Shown here in pieces: positions 6,848-13,446 of a stretch of 37,451 nt of DNA; positions within the stretch are counted from its first letter, which is position 1, and each line of letters opens with the position of its first letter. The position numbers and the translations under genes were made by a program. The notes under the pieces were generated by a model that ran no database searches, was not told where the DNA came from, and saw only the letters and a list, made by a program, of their open reading frames with translations. This DNA is from a virus, in IMG/VR virus record IMGVR_UViG_3300032242_003031, positions 1-37,451 of that record. One strand, written 5' to 3'.

Positions 6848-7675
6848 ATGCCCGCACCCACGGTGGATTGGAAGTACGTATTCAGCCAATTGCCCGAAGT
6901 CACCGGGTCGTTCGGCTCGCTGACCGCCTCGGCGCTTTTCGAGGTGAACTGGAGCGACCGCAACGCATTCATCAATTCGGCGATGGGCTTGACGAGCGGC
7001 TCGTCAGGCTGGCCCGTGCCGCAAGTGCCTTGGGACTGCCCTTTTCAGCCCGCTTCCGGGCTCTTGTGCAACGGCTTCCGGCTCATGCCGTTTGGCGTCA
7101 AGGATGTCATCAGCCCGACCGACAACACCGTGGAGGGGCACTTTGACAAGGCTCACATCCTGCTCAATTTCGAGCGGCCGCGATATGACTTTGATACCGC
7201 ATCGCCGCAAAATCAGATCGACACCACTCAGCCGATTCTTTGGTGCGAACAGACAATCGAAAGCACGTCGCGAACCGTTTCGCACAAGGCTTGGACTCTT
7301 GAATATATTGGTGCCCCGGCCACCGTCAAACCAGTTGATGTTGCGTTCTTTATTGAATCGCAAGCCGACTACGTTTTGAATTTCCCGTTCGTGCCTTATA
7401 TCCCGTGGAATTATTTGGAGCCATACTTCGGCAAAACCAACGACCGCATCATGTTCAGCAAGCCGGTCGGCACGCTTTGCTTCATGGGGGCGTCGATCAA
7501 AAATGATATTCAGGCCAACGGCATCACCCGCACAAGTTGCGTATTAAGGCTGAGTTATAACTCGCTCGGCTGGAATAAACAGGTCGGGCCGGATGGAAAT
7601 CTCTATGAAGTCAAGTACAAGGGAACAGGGTTAAAACCTTATCCGCCCGCCAATCTTGCGGCGATCTGGAGTTAA
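6848..7675 (+). CDS. Distal tail / tail tip structural protein (probable)
   Basis: The 275-residue protein follows the tape measure after one base, the usual site of the distal tail (Dit) protein that forms the hub joining tube and tip. It is rich in aromatic residues and beta-strand pattern (VPWDCPFQPASGLLCNGFRL; IPWNYLEPYFGKTNDRIMF) with no membrane helix or enzyme motif. Size fits Dit proteins (about 250 residues). No family motif was recognised, so the call is by position. It is tightly linked to the next gene, three bases away. Confidence 0.5.
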   Translation: MPAPTVDWKYVFSQLPEVTGSFGSLTASALFEVNWSDRNAFINSAMGLTSGSSGWPVPQVPWDCPFQPASGLLCNGFRLMPFGVKDVISPTDNTVEGHFDKAHILLNFERPRYDFDTASPQNQIDTTQPILWCEQTIESTSRTVSHKAWTLEYIGAPATVKPVDVAFFIESQADYVLNFPFVPYIPWNYLEPYFGKTNDRIMFSKPVGTLCFMGASIKNDIQANGITRTSCVLRLSYNSLGWNKQVGPDGNLYEVKYKGTGLKPYPPANLAAIWS

Positions 7676-7678
7676 TTC

Positions 7679-8947
7679 ATGGCCGGAAGTGACTTCATTC
7701 AATACGGCACGAGTTTAAAGCGGCTTCGAAAGCATCTCAATAAGATGTATTCGAAGATTCCGTCACAGACCGCAGCACACGGCGCGGAGAGCTCGAACGA
7801 TAACGGGCGATCATCGTTCGCCGTGCATCAAAACGAGCCGTTTTTTATCAAGCTGACCTCGAAGACGGGCTCCACGCCGATCAAATACGGCTGGACATTT
7901 CAAAACCATGATCGGACGACCGATGCGTGGAGTGATGGAGTTGTCACGGGCGACACCACGGCGAACTGGGCCGAGGAACTGAATAATGCGGATTTATCGG
8001 TCACTGACAATAAAAGATATCGGGCGAGATTAAACCCGCAATCAGGCCGGCTGATATTCGAATCGGGCGGCGGCGGAGCGATGACGGCCACGTCGAATTC
8101 CATCATCATGATTTTAGGCACGTTCAACGACTATAAAAACTGTCCTGGCGTGCTTGGTGTCGCGGGTGAACCGCCCAAGGATTCCAGCAATAACTTGTGC
8201 GTGCCTGCGTATGCCTGGGCAGAATATGCGGTGTGCGGCTATCACATGAAAAAGCTGCGCGACATGCGGAGCTTTCCATATTGGGCGACAGGTTTAAATG
8301 GACAATCGGCACCGGCAAACCGGCGATTTTACAACGCTTATTTCGGCGACCCGACGGGCAATTGTCAGGGCGTTCGCTTTCTGGAATATTCGGCCGCAGG
8401 GGGCGTGACATGCTCTTGCCCAAGCTGGCTCAACTCGGTGTCGTGCTTTAAACTCACAGCCAAGTTCGTCTCAACACTCACCGACGTGGCCGGCGATTCA
8501 TGCCCGGCCCAGTTTTACGCTGACATGGCCCCTTACTGGGGGCAGACGGTGTCGGCCACGGTGTGCAACCAGACAGGCTGCCTGTGGAGCGGCACCCTTG
8601 GCCCCTTCGATATTTCAGCCTATTGGCGGGAAATCCCGACCACCGATCCGAGATGCTTTTGGGGACCTGATGACTTTGACCCGTGCAACCCGTGCGACTC
8701 GTTCGGCGACATGGTTGTCTCGGTGAACAAGGGGTATGGTTCGGGCGGCAACATTGCCAACTCCTACACCGGGTTCTACACGATTTTGTCGGCGCTGAAG
8801 GCACTGGTCAACAACTGCGCATCAGGCCCGCTCACGCTGGATTTTGGCCCGAAGGCGAGCCCATGCCCGCAAGTGTTTGAGTGGCTTAAGATCGACTGTT
8901 GCTCGTCCACCGAAGCCAACAACTGCACCGGAACAACCCCGCCATGA
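7679..8947 (+). CDS. Large cysteine-rich tail-associated protein
   Basis: The product is 422 residues. The first 150 are polar and beta-rich. From about residue 155 onward there are some 18 cysteines, several in pairs (GVTCSCPSW, DPCNPC, KIDCCSS). Such density is unusual for a cytoplasmically assembled tail protein and suggests disulfides or metal binding in the mature virion. It lies after the Dit-position gene, so it may be a tail tip or receptor-binding component. No known domain is recognised. Its stop overlaps the next ATG (ATGA), and the next product is also Cys-rich. Confidence 0.6.
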   Translation: MAGSDFIQYGTSLKRLRKHLNKMYSKIPSQTAAHGAESSNDNGRSSFAVHQNEPFFIKLTSKTGSTPIKYGWTFQNHDRTTDAWSDGVVTGDTTANWAEELNNADLSVTDNKRYRARLNPQSGRLIFESGGGGAMTATSNSIIMILGTFNDYKNCPGVLGVAGEPPKDSSNNLCVPAYAWAEYAVCGYHMKKLRDMRSFPYWATGLNGQSAPANRRFYNAYFGDPTGNCQGVRFLEYSAAGGVTCSCPSWLNSVSCFKLTAKFVSTLTDVAGDSCPAQFYADMAPYWGQTVSATVCNQTGCLWSGTLGPFDISAYWREIPTTDPRCFWGPDDFDPCNPCDSFGDMVVSVNKGYGSGGNIANSYTGFYTILSALKALVNNCASGPLTLDFGPKASPCPQVFEWLKIDCCSSTEANNCTGTTPP

Positions 8948-9288
8948 TATGCCAATGCCCTGAGCCGCGACACTGCCCAGCGTGGGGCCGCTTTGTGGTT
9001 TGGGGCGACCTTCAGAGTTGCCAATCAAATGGGCCACCGAACACAAGCCAGGTTAATTACAGCACTCGAAGCGGCGGCATCTCCAGAAGTCGGAATTGCT
9101 CTGATTGCGGCCTCATTGGCAGTCCTGTTATTTCTGCCTCCGGTAAACAGGTTGGCTCTGAGGGCTGCGGATGCACCGCCGCCAGCGTGCCCAGCGGCCT
9201 GCTGTGGTGGCAATGCACCGCTCGAAACAATCTGCCCGTGCGCGAAGATCGGGCCGGGAATTGTGAACTCTTCGAAGAAAGGCAGTGA
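8944..9288 (+). CDS. Small cysteine-rich protein following the tail-tip gene
   Basis: This 114-residue frame starts at an ATG overlapping the previous stop. It carries about nine cysteines: CQCPEPRHCP near the start, CSDC in the middle, CGC later. This matches the Cys-rich style of its upstream neighbour and favours a shared structural role at the tail tip. A competing frame (9029-9292) overlaps most of it and also looks protein-like. The overlapping start makes this frame the better single choice. No family is recognised. Confidence 0.5.
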   Translation: MICQCPEPRHCPAWGRFVVWGDLQSCQSNGPPNTSQVNYSTRSGGISRSRNCSDCGLIGSPVISASGKQVGSEGCGCTAASVPSGLLWWQCTARNNLPVREDRAGNCELFEERQ

Positions 9289-9292
9289 TTGA
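9029..9292 (+). CDS. Overlapping alternative frame with a membrane helix (uncertain)
   Basis: In the second frame across the same DNA, an ATG at 9029 opens an 87-residue product with a basic N-terminus, a clear hydrophobic helix (VGIALIAASLAVLLFL, about residues 23-38) and a Pro/Cys-rich tail (APPPACPAACCGG). Its stop touches the next start. A membrane anchor plus Pro-rich exterior tail recalls nested lysis proteins such as Rz1, but there is no lipobox and no good ribosome site. It may be a chance open frame. Confidence 0.3.
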   Translation: MGHRTQARLITALEAAASPEVGIALIAASLAVLLFLPPVNRLALRAADAPPPACPAACCGGNAPLETICPCAKIGPGIVNSSKKGSD

Positions 9293-9744
9293 TGGCTCTG
9301 AATTCCAGCACGGTAGGCTTTGCGGTGAACATCTCGGCCGCCAAGACCACGGCGAGCGGGTCGGTTTTGACAGCGGCAACGCAGTTTCAGGACGTGCCGA
9401 CGTTCTCAAATGGCACAGCCACGGCCCTGACGGCGACGCACTGCATTGACCAGCCCTTGACCGCCAATGCCACCGCCACCACGCTGGCCAACATGACAAC
9501 CACTCTGGCTGACACGGTGACGCCCTCGGCCTTGAAGTTCCTGCGGATCTCCAACGATGCAGCCAACGCCAACGCCACCGTCACAGCCTCGTTTCTGGGC
9601 TTGTCGGCTTTCCCGATCCAACCAGGCGGAATCTTCGTTTGGGTCACGCCAACCGCCAACGGAGTGGCCTGCAACGGCACTCAAACCATCCAGGCCAACG
9701 GCACGGCGAATCAGACGCTGCGGGTGACGATGCTTGTAAACTGA
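9292..9744 (+). CDS. Beta-rich Ala/Thr/Asn-rich virion protein, last gene of the late operon
   Basis: From ATG 9292 (AAAGG nine bases upstream) the product is 150 residues. It is dominated by Ala, Thr, Asn and Val in alternating patterns typical of beta-sandwich phage decoration or fibre proteins (VGFAVNISAAKTTASGSVLTAATQFQDV; FLRISNDAANANATVTASFLG). There is no signal peptide and no membrane helix. A strong terminator follows 16 bases after the stop, so it closes the rightward late transcript. A role as a small surface or tail-tip protein is inferred from composition and position. Confidence 0.55.
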   Translation: MALNSSTVGFAVNISAAKTTASGSVLTAATQFQDVPTFSNGTATALTATHCIDQPLTANATATTLANMTTTLADTVTPSALKFLRISNDAANANATVTASFLGLSAFPIQPGGIFVWVTPTANGVACNGTQTIQANGTANQTLRVTMLVN

Positions 9745-9759
9745 TACGCTTCAAAGACT

Positions 9760-9794
9760 TTCCGCGAGTCGTTCGGGCTTGCGGAAAATTTTTT
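9760..9794 (+). terminator. Strong Rho-independent terminator ending the late operon
   Basis: TTCCGCGAG at 9760-9768 pairs with CTTGCGGAA at 9778-9786 (nine pairs, one G-T) around a nine-base loop. AATTTTTT follows directly. This is the best intrinsic terminator in the window, and it separates late genes from the promoter at 9816. Confidence 0.85.
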
Positions 9795-9809
9795 CGAAAT
9801 TTTCAGAAT

Positions 9810-9844
9810 AATATCTTGACATGTGATATCTGACGTGCGATATT
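9810..9844 (+). promoter_or_regulatory. Sigma70-type promoter overlapped by GATAT operator-like repeats
   Basis: TTGACA at 9816-9821 is separated by 17 bases from GATATT at 9839-9844, so transcription should start near 9851. Three related hexamers overlap it: AATATC (9810-9815), GATATC (9825-9830) and GATATT (9839-9844), spaced 15 and 14 bases. The first is the reverse complement of the third and the middle one is a palindrome. This looks like repressor half-sites covering -35, spacer and -10. The unit downstream ends in an RHH gene that could bind here. Confidence 0.7.
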
Positions 9845-9910
9845 AGAAGTGTAAGGTTGATCGAGCGATCAGCCGCGAAGGTTGGAAACGCGAAGTTAGG
9901 AGTCAGATTC

Positions 9911-10129
9911 ATGCAAGCCACGATGACCAAGCCAGGCCGAGTCTTCCGCAAGTACAACACGCCAATGAATGCCGACCAGCGTGCCAGCCTGACAAGCCAC
10001 CTGGTTCACAACCGGCAAGCCTTGGCCGGCAAGCTGGAAAATTACAACGTTCGACTTGGCAACCGTCGCTCAGCCCTGCGGCGAGACAATGCCAGAATCG
10101 TTATTCGTCTTGTTTTGGGCATGATCTGA
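9911..10129 (+). CDS. Small basic protein, first gene after the lysogeny-region promoter
   Basis: From ATG 9911 the product has 72 residues; AGGAG at 9898-9902 sits eight bases upstream and excludes the TTG at 9857. It is rich in Arg/Asn, with helices such as ADQRASLTSHLVHNRQALAGKL and ending ARIVIRLVLGMI. It resembles the 66-residue product at 14202-14402: both begin M..TM.K..RV.R, contain RQ.LA, and end in I.LV.G.I. Basic charge suggests nucleic-acid binding, but no fold is recognised. It is probably the first gene transcribed from the 9816 promoter. Confidence 0.65.
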   Translation: MQATMTKPGRVFRKYNTPMNADQRASLTSHLVHNRQALAGKLENYNVRLGNRRSALRRDNARIVIRLVLGMI

Positions 10130-10140
10130 CACCACCACCC

Positions 10141-10158
10141 GCCCCGCTTCGGCGGGGC
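10141..10158 (+). promoter_or_regulatory. Very stable UUCG-tetraloop hairpin upstream of a ribosome site
   Basis: GCCCCGC and GCGGGGC form seven GC pairs closed by TTCG. There is no T-run after it. AGGAG at 10167-10171 and the ATG at 10179 follow. It may act as a transcript stabiliser, partial terminator or attenuator between the first and second genes of this unit. Confidence 0.6.
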
Positions 10159-10178
10159 TATTCACAGGAGTAAGAGAG

Positions 10179-10397
10179 ATGAAGACGGCAAACATCACGC
10201 TCTATGACCGTAAACGCACTGTTTTCTTGACCGAGGGAACCACGCTGCCCAACGGCACAAAGTTGGCTGGCGTGTTTCTATCAGAAGAGGCCGCACGGCT
10301 AGGAGATGGCCACGAAGAGGCGATCATTCACTGGAATCAACTGTGCGAAGAGCATCAGGAAATCGCCATCGCCAACTCTGAAGAAATTTCAGAATAA
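10179..10397 (+). CDS. Small acidic protein, unknown
   Basis: The 72-residue protein starts at ATG 10179 with AGGAG upstream. The N-terminus is beta-like (ANITLYDRKRTVFLTEGTTLPNGTKLAGVF) and the C-terminus is acidic and helical (EEAIIHWNQLCEEHQEIAIANSEEISE). Opposite charge to the preceding basic protein is compatible with pairing between them, but this is speculation. No domain is recognised. It lies in the short unit between the late terminator and the integrase, where lysogeny maintenance or conversion genes are common. Confidence 0.55.
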   Translation: MKTANITLYDRKRTVFLTEGTTLPNGTKLAGVFLSEEAARLGDGHEEAIIHWNQLCEEHQEIAIANSEEISE

Positions 10398-10499
10398 CTT
10401 AATCAACATTTTGCCAGGAGGGCAGAACATGGCCGCATGGACGGTGACACTCTCATTCTTCGGGGTCGGCATCACGCTGGCCCAAACTCCCGAGCAACA

Positions 10500-10697
10500 A
10501 TGCAGCAACCCAAACGAGGCCCAGGGCGACCGCGAACGGTTTCGCCCAAGCCGAAGAAAAAGACCGCCAAGCTCGTCGGCTCGACGCGGTTCCTGGTCTC
10601 GCTCTCCGAGGCCCAGAAGACCAAGCTGGCCGGCCTGGCTCAAGCAAGCGGCATCACCGAAGCCGAGCAGATCCGGCGAATGATCGACGAATACTGA
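10500..10697 (+). CDS. Ribbon-helix-helix protein with N-terminal AT-hook-like motif
   Basis: From ATG 10500 the product is 65 residues. It has KRGPGRPR at residues 5-12 (AT-hook-like), a Lys-rich linker, then STRFLVSLSEAQKTKLAGLAQASGITEAEQIRRMIDEY, a clear RHH fold (strand then two helices). RHH dimers bind operator DNA, so it is a candidate autoregulator of the 9816 promoter. The start is uncertain: an in-frame ATG lies at 10437. A strong AGGAGG at 10416-10421 best fits ATG 10429 in another frame, whose peptide begins like a signal sequence (MAAWTVTLSFFGVGITLAQ). Confidence 0.65.
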   Translation: MQQPKRGPGRPRTVSPKPKKKTAKLVGSTRFLVSLSEAQKTKLAGLAQASGITEAEQIRRMIDEY

Positions 10698-10710
10698 CAA
10701 AACGCTAAGA

Positions 10711-10735
10711 GCCGCCCATCCTGGGCGGCCCTTTC
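10711..10735 (+). terminator. Hairpin terminator after the RHH gene
   Basis: GCCGCCCA at 10711-10718 and TGGGCGGC at 10722-10729 pair around a three-base loop and are followed by CCTTTCGCATTTCG. The T-tract is interrupted. The sequence to 10908 holds no convincing gene; a 33-codon open frame from 10777 lacks a ribosome site. It separates the rightward unit from the converging leftward TM2 gene. Confidence 0.6.
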
Positions 10736-10908
10736 GCATTTCGAATCGAATCAAACTGCCGGTTTCATTTCATTCCATGACCCCCAAAAACATTGAGCCT
10801 CTTATTCTGAGTCATTCGGACTGTTGCAGACGTTGCAACTCCGGCCCGATGCTCCCGGCACTGCCGCCGGTTTGGTGAAGCTTCATTGTACTTGGGGTGT
10901 CAATGCAA

Positions 10909-11445
10909 TCATCGCGGCGGAAATTTCGCATTAAATTCAAGCGTTGTCATGCCGATCATCTTCACACCATCGACGAACGACAGTACCGCAATGATGAGCG
11001 TCGGGAAGAGCAAGAGCACGCCTGGAACCGTGCAGATCAGGTAAATTAGCCCCTTGCGCTGGTCGCCCAGGTAAAACCAATGCACGCCGAACGTGCCGAG
11101 CAGAATCGCCAAGAGCGACGCCGTCAGCTTTCGGTTGTCGTGCCCACCGTGTGCGGCCTGCATTCGCACCACTTCCTGCCGCACCCCGCACTTTGGGCAG
11201 ATCTCGGCCAGCCTTGCGATTGTCTTACCGCAATAATGACAGAATTTGACATCGCGATTGTCGCCCGTCGAGTCGTCGCCGGCCGGCTCAAACGTGCTTT
11301 CGTGGTCCAAGTCGGCAGGCTCGGCCACCACGTTCACCGCCTGGCATCTCGGGCAGTTAATCCGCCGCCCGATCAATTCCGATCGAACGCGAATGCCTGA
11401 ATTGCAACCCGTGCAGACAATCCGAGTTTTCTCGTCGATGCTCAT
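10909..11445 (-). CDS. Membrane protein with two zinc ribbons and a TM2 domain
   Basis: The 178-residue product starts at the ATG ending at 11445, supported by GGAGG seven bases upstream. Two zinc knuckles are visible: C11/C14 with C31/C34, and C69/C72 with C83/C86. Residues 108-165 form a TM2 domain (two helices around FGVHWFYLGDQRKGLIYL with VDGVKMI at the end). The protein is predicted to sit in the inner membrane with zinc ribbons in the cytoplasm. It lies downstream of the integrase on the same strand; a TAGAAT at 11492-11497 could be its own -10. It is not needed for phage growth by family logic, so a lysogenic-conversion or superinfection-exclusion role is inferred. Confidence 0.75.
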   Translation of the reverse strand: MSIDEKTRIVCTGCNSGIRVRSELIGRRINCPRCQAVNVVAEPADLDHESTFEPAGDDSTGDNRDVKFCHYCGKTIARLAEICPKCGVRQEVVRMQAAHGGHDNRKLTASLLAILLGTFGVHWFYLGDQRKGLIYLICTVPGVLLLFPTLIIAVLSFVDGVKMIGMTTLEFNAKFPPR

Positions 11446-11528
11446 CTTGATGCCTCCAATCAACTTACTGGCAACACGTCCAGTGTGACTCATTCTACCC
11501 AATTAAACTCAGCTTTACCTTTTTCGAA

Positions 11529-12608
11529 TTACCCCCCCCCCCCCATCTTAACATCGGGGTGCAATTGTTCGGCAATTCGCAGGATTGAGTCTATGGTTTC
11601 CTTGGCATAACCTTCAGTGGTTCGCGGGCTCGTGTGACGCAACACCTTCTGTGCGGCCGCCATGCCGAGCTTGTCCGCGATCTCTGTGGCCAAGTTGTGC
11701 CGCAACTGGTGCGGATGCCACGGTTGAACACCAGCGCGGATCGCTGCTGTATAGACTGATTTTCGTTGCCAGCCCACGCCCCAGGGGAACCAGCGATCAG
11801 CCCATGTCGTCGGGAAGCACTCGGTCAAGATCTCGACAGCCGGCCGGGGGATGACCACAAAAGTCTCGCCCACGTGAGCGTGCGTTTTGTGCTTTTTCAA
11901 TCGGTAGATCCAATGCTCGCCGGTCATTGTCACGTCTTGTGGACGCATCGCCAGCAGCTCACCAGACCTCATGCCAGTCAGGGCCTGCACTCTGACGGCG
12001 CGGCGAATGTGTTCAGGCAGCTCGACCAGCGTCAGTTCGATTTGAGTGGCAGTCACAGGCTGCACCTTTGGATTGTCGATTGCACCTTCACGGCCTGGTG
12101 CGATTCGTTTCACGGCCTTCAGTCGTTGCCAGACCTCTGGCTGCACGAGTCCTTCTTCCACAGCCCACTGAAAGACACTCACAATCTGAGTCGCCCGACG
12201 GTTCACTGTGGTGCGCACCTGGCCGCGATTGATCAGCGCTTTCCGCACTGCCTTCAAATGGGTCGGCCCGAACTTGTCGGCCAACATGCTGCCCCACAGG
12301 TCAATCGCAGCCTGAACCGCATAAGAAAGGTTCACAGCCTCTTTTGAGCCTTGCCCCTCGTAATGCTCAACCGCATGGGCGAGGAACTTGTGGCCCAGCT
12401 CTTCCACGGTTAGCGGCTTTTGCTCAGTCTCCACCGGCGGAAAACCGCCCGTCGCAGCGATCACTTCACAAAGCTCGTGATAAGCCTGCCAACTCTCCGG
12501 CGAGTTATAAGCACCAGGGAGCAGCCGATAGTTATTGGAAAAGTAGATTCTCGCCCTTCCGGACGCATGTAAGCAGTAACGTGGACGGGAGTTAGATGGT
12601 CGTCCCAT
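11529..12608 (-). CDS. int: Tyrosine site-specific integrase
   Basis: From ATG 12608 the product has 359 residues. The N-terminal part (RPRYCLHASGRARIYFSNNYRLLPGAYNSPESWQAY, quoted as the region at residues 8-43) is the arm-type leader; residues 68-160 are a SAM-like core-binding domain; the catalytic domain follows. Visible catalytic residues are R214 (TGMRSGELLAM), a Lys in LKKHKTHAH, H300..R303 (HPHQLRH), H325 (VLRHTSPRTT) and Y334. It would recombine attP (12713-12754) with a host tRNA gene. The start is uncertain, as ATG 12638, GTG 12653 and TTG 12656 are in frame. The gene ends in four Gly codons formed by a 13-base G run. Confidence 0.93.
   Translation of the reverse strand: MGRPSNSRPRYCLHASGRARIYFSNNYRLLPGAYNSPESWQAYHELCEVIAATGGFPPVETEQKPLTVEELGHKFLAHAVEHYEGQGSKEAVNLSYAVQAAIDLWGSMLADKFGPTHLKAVRKALINRGQVRTTVNRRATQIVSVFQWAVEEGLVQPEVWQRLKAVKRIAPGREGAIDNPKVQPVTATQIELTLVELPEHIRRAVRVQALTGMRSGELLAMRPQDVTMTGEHWIYRLKKHKTHAHVGETFVVIPRPAVEILTECFPTTWADRWFPWGVGWQRKSVYTAAIRAGVQPWHPHQLRHNLATEIADKLGMAAAQKVLRHTSPRTTEGYAKETIDSILRIAEQLHPDVKMGGGG
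11532..11544 (-). repeat. 13-base homopolymer (C on +, G in the integrase message)
   Basis: Thirteen consecutive C residues on the + strand encode the last four Gly codons and the G of the preceding ATG codon of the integrase, right before its stop. Gain or loss of one base would remove the stop from frame and change the C-terminus. Such tracts are prone to slippage in cells and in sequencing, so the exact length is uncertain. Confidence 0.85.
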
Positions 12609-12712
12609 ATCGTCAGAACCGACGATTCTTAGAAACATTTTCGAAAAACTCACCAATTAGACCAGAAACCAATCCTTGAGTTAAATCAATGCTCCGCAGA
12701 GACTTCCGCAAA

Positions 12713-12754
12713 TACACCCGAGTGGATTTGAACCACTGGCCTTTTGCTCCGGAG
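12713..12754 (-). other. attP: attP candidate: 3' half of a tRNA-Arg(CCG) gene
   Basis: Read on the minus strand, 42 bases match canonical tRNA positions 32 to 73: loop CTCCGGA with anticodon CCG, stem GCAAA, variable AGGCC, T-arm AGTGG/TTCAAAT/CCACT, acceptor CGGGTGT and A73. The 5' half of a tRNA is not present: the bases before the loop do not pair with the anticodon stem. This is the pattern of a phage attachment site that restores a host tRNA gene on integration. It sits about 100 bases upstream of the integrase start. Inverted GACTTCCG (12701-12708) and CGGAAGTC (12766-12773) flank it and may be integrase sites. Confidence 0.75.
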
Positions 12755-12871
12755 AATCCGGTTGTCGGAAGTCCAAACCTGACGGGCGTAGCTAACATGA
12801 TGATGCTCTTGGCGTTACAGTCTTTTTAGAGACAAAAGCACTGGTTTACGGGGCACCTGCCGGAGCGGTGG

Positions 12872-13126
12872 TTAGGATGCGGCGTTTTGTTGCACGATCG
12901 CTTCAAGCTGTCGCTCGTATAGTGCAAGACCATCGCCGATCTGCTTGACAACCTTTTCGACTTCGGCCTGAGACAACGAAGCCAGGATCGCGTTCACAAG
13001 AGGCTCTTTCGAAACCTTGCGGCCACGAAACTTAAGCCCTGAGCGGTTACAGGCTTTCTCGATGCTGTACAGCCAACTGTCGATCTCGTCCGAGGTCCGC
13101 ACGTTGATTCGTTCGCGAGTGTCCAT
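12872..13126 (-). CDS. Small RHH-like DNA-binding protein, candidate repressor or excisionase
   Basis: The 84-residue product starts at the ATG ending 13126, with AAGGAGG a few bases upstream, one of the best ribosome sites in the window. The pattern ERINVRTSDEIDSWLYSIEKAC (strand then helix) followed by a basic turn and KEPLVNAILASLSQAEVEKVV suggests an RHH-type fold. It is transcribed leftward from the control region shared with the rightward RHH gene at 13279, and lies upstream of attP and int. This is the position of an immunity repressor or of a directionality factor. No Cys or enzyme motif is present. Confidence 0.6.
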   Translation of the reverse strand: MDTRERINVRTSDEIDSWLYSIEKACNRSGLKFRGRKVSKEPLVNAILASLSQAEVEKVVKQIGDGLALYERQLEAIVQQNAAS

Positions 13127-13163
13127 AGTCCCTCCTTTCCTTCTCTATTATTACAGCAATAAC

Positions 13164-13242
13164 CAAGTAAGAAAAGCGACAAAGTAAATTTTCTTATTCT
13201 TTACACCTTCCACTTGACGTGAAGAGTTTACTTGTTTATTCT
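13164..13242. promoter_or_regulatory. Divergent control region with promoter and AAGTAA repeats
   Basis: Rightward promoter: TTGACG at 13214-13219, 17-base spacer, TATTCT at 13237-13242, followed by the RHH gene at 13279. The AT-rich interval to the leftward gene at 13126 must hold the opposing promoter, but no single pair of boxes stands out. CAAGTAA (13164-13170), AAGTAAA (13182-13188) and the inverse TTTACTTG (13227-13234) recur; the last lies in the spacer of the rightward promoter. These are good operator half-site candidates for one or both RHH proteins. Confidence 0.6.
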
Positions 13243-13278
13243 TGTCTTGTAAGCTATCGCCATGTCAAAGGAGGGCTG

Positions 13279-13446
13279 ATGAGAAAGACAGGGGTCGTCA
13301 AGGTTGATGCCGATGTGCATCGCCTCGTCAAAATTGCTTCGGCGATTTCTGGAAAGAACTGTTCGGAAATTGTCAACGAGGCGTTGGTTGATTGGCTTGA
13401 TAAGAACCAAGTGCAATTCGAGAAAGAGGTCACGAATGCAGGCTGA
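13279..13446 (+). CDS. Short ribbon-helix-helix regulator (Arc/CopG type)
   Basis: The 55-residue protein starts at ATG 13279 with AAAGGAGG upstream. It reads TGVVKVDADVHRLVKIASAISGKNCSEIVNEALVDWLDKN: one strand, then two helices with the G.NCSEIV.EAL turn seen in CopG/Arc-type RHH proteins. It is the first gene rightward from the control region and overlaps the antirepressor start, so the two are translated together. It could be the Cro-like arm of the switch. A toxin-antitoxin role is less likely because the partner is a BRO protein and no toxin is visible. Confidence 0.75.
   Translation: MRKTGVVKVDADVHRLVKIASAISGKNCSEIVNEALVDWLDKNQVQFEKEVTNAG

Noticed and set aside
5944-6975. 343-codon minus-strand open frame opposite the tape measure
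   Set aside because: The Phe/Leu/Gly-rich composition comes from reading the coiled-coil codons backwards, and there are no start signals.
10777-10878. 33-codon open frame between converging genes
   Set aside because: No ribosome site, and it lies after a terminator. Its Cys/Pro content alone is not enough.
12713-12789. A complete tRNA gene on the minus strand
   Set aside because: A 7-base partner for the acceptor stem (ACGCCCG) lies at about the right distance, but the D-arm and the 5' side of the anticodon stem do not form. Only positions 32-73 match, so it is treated as an attP half-tRNA.
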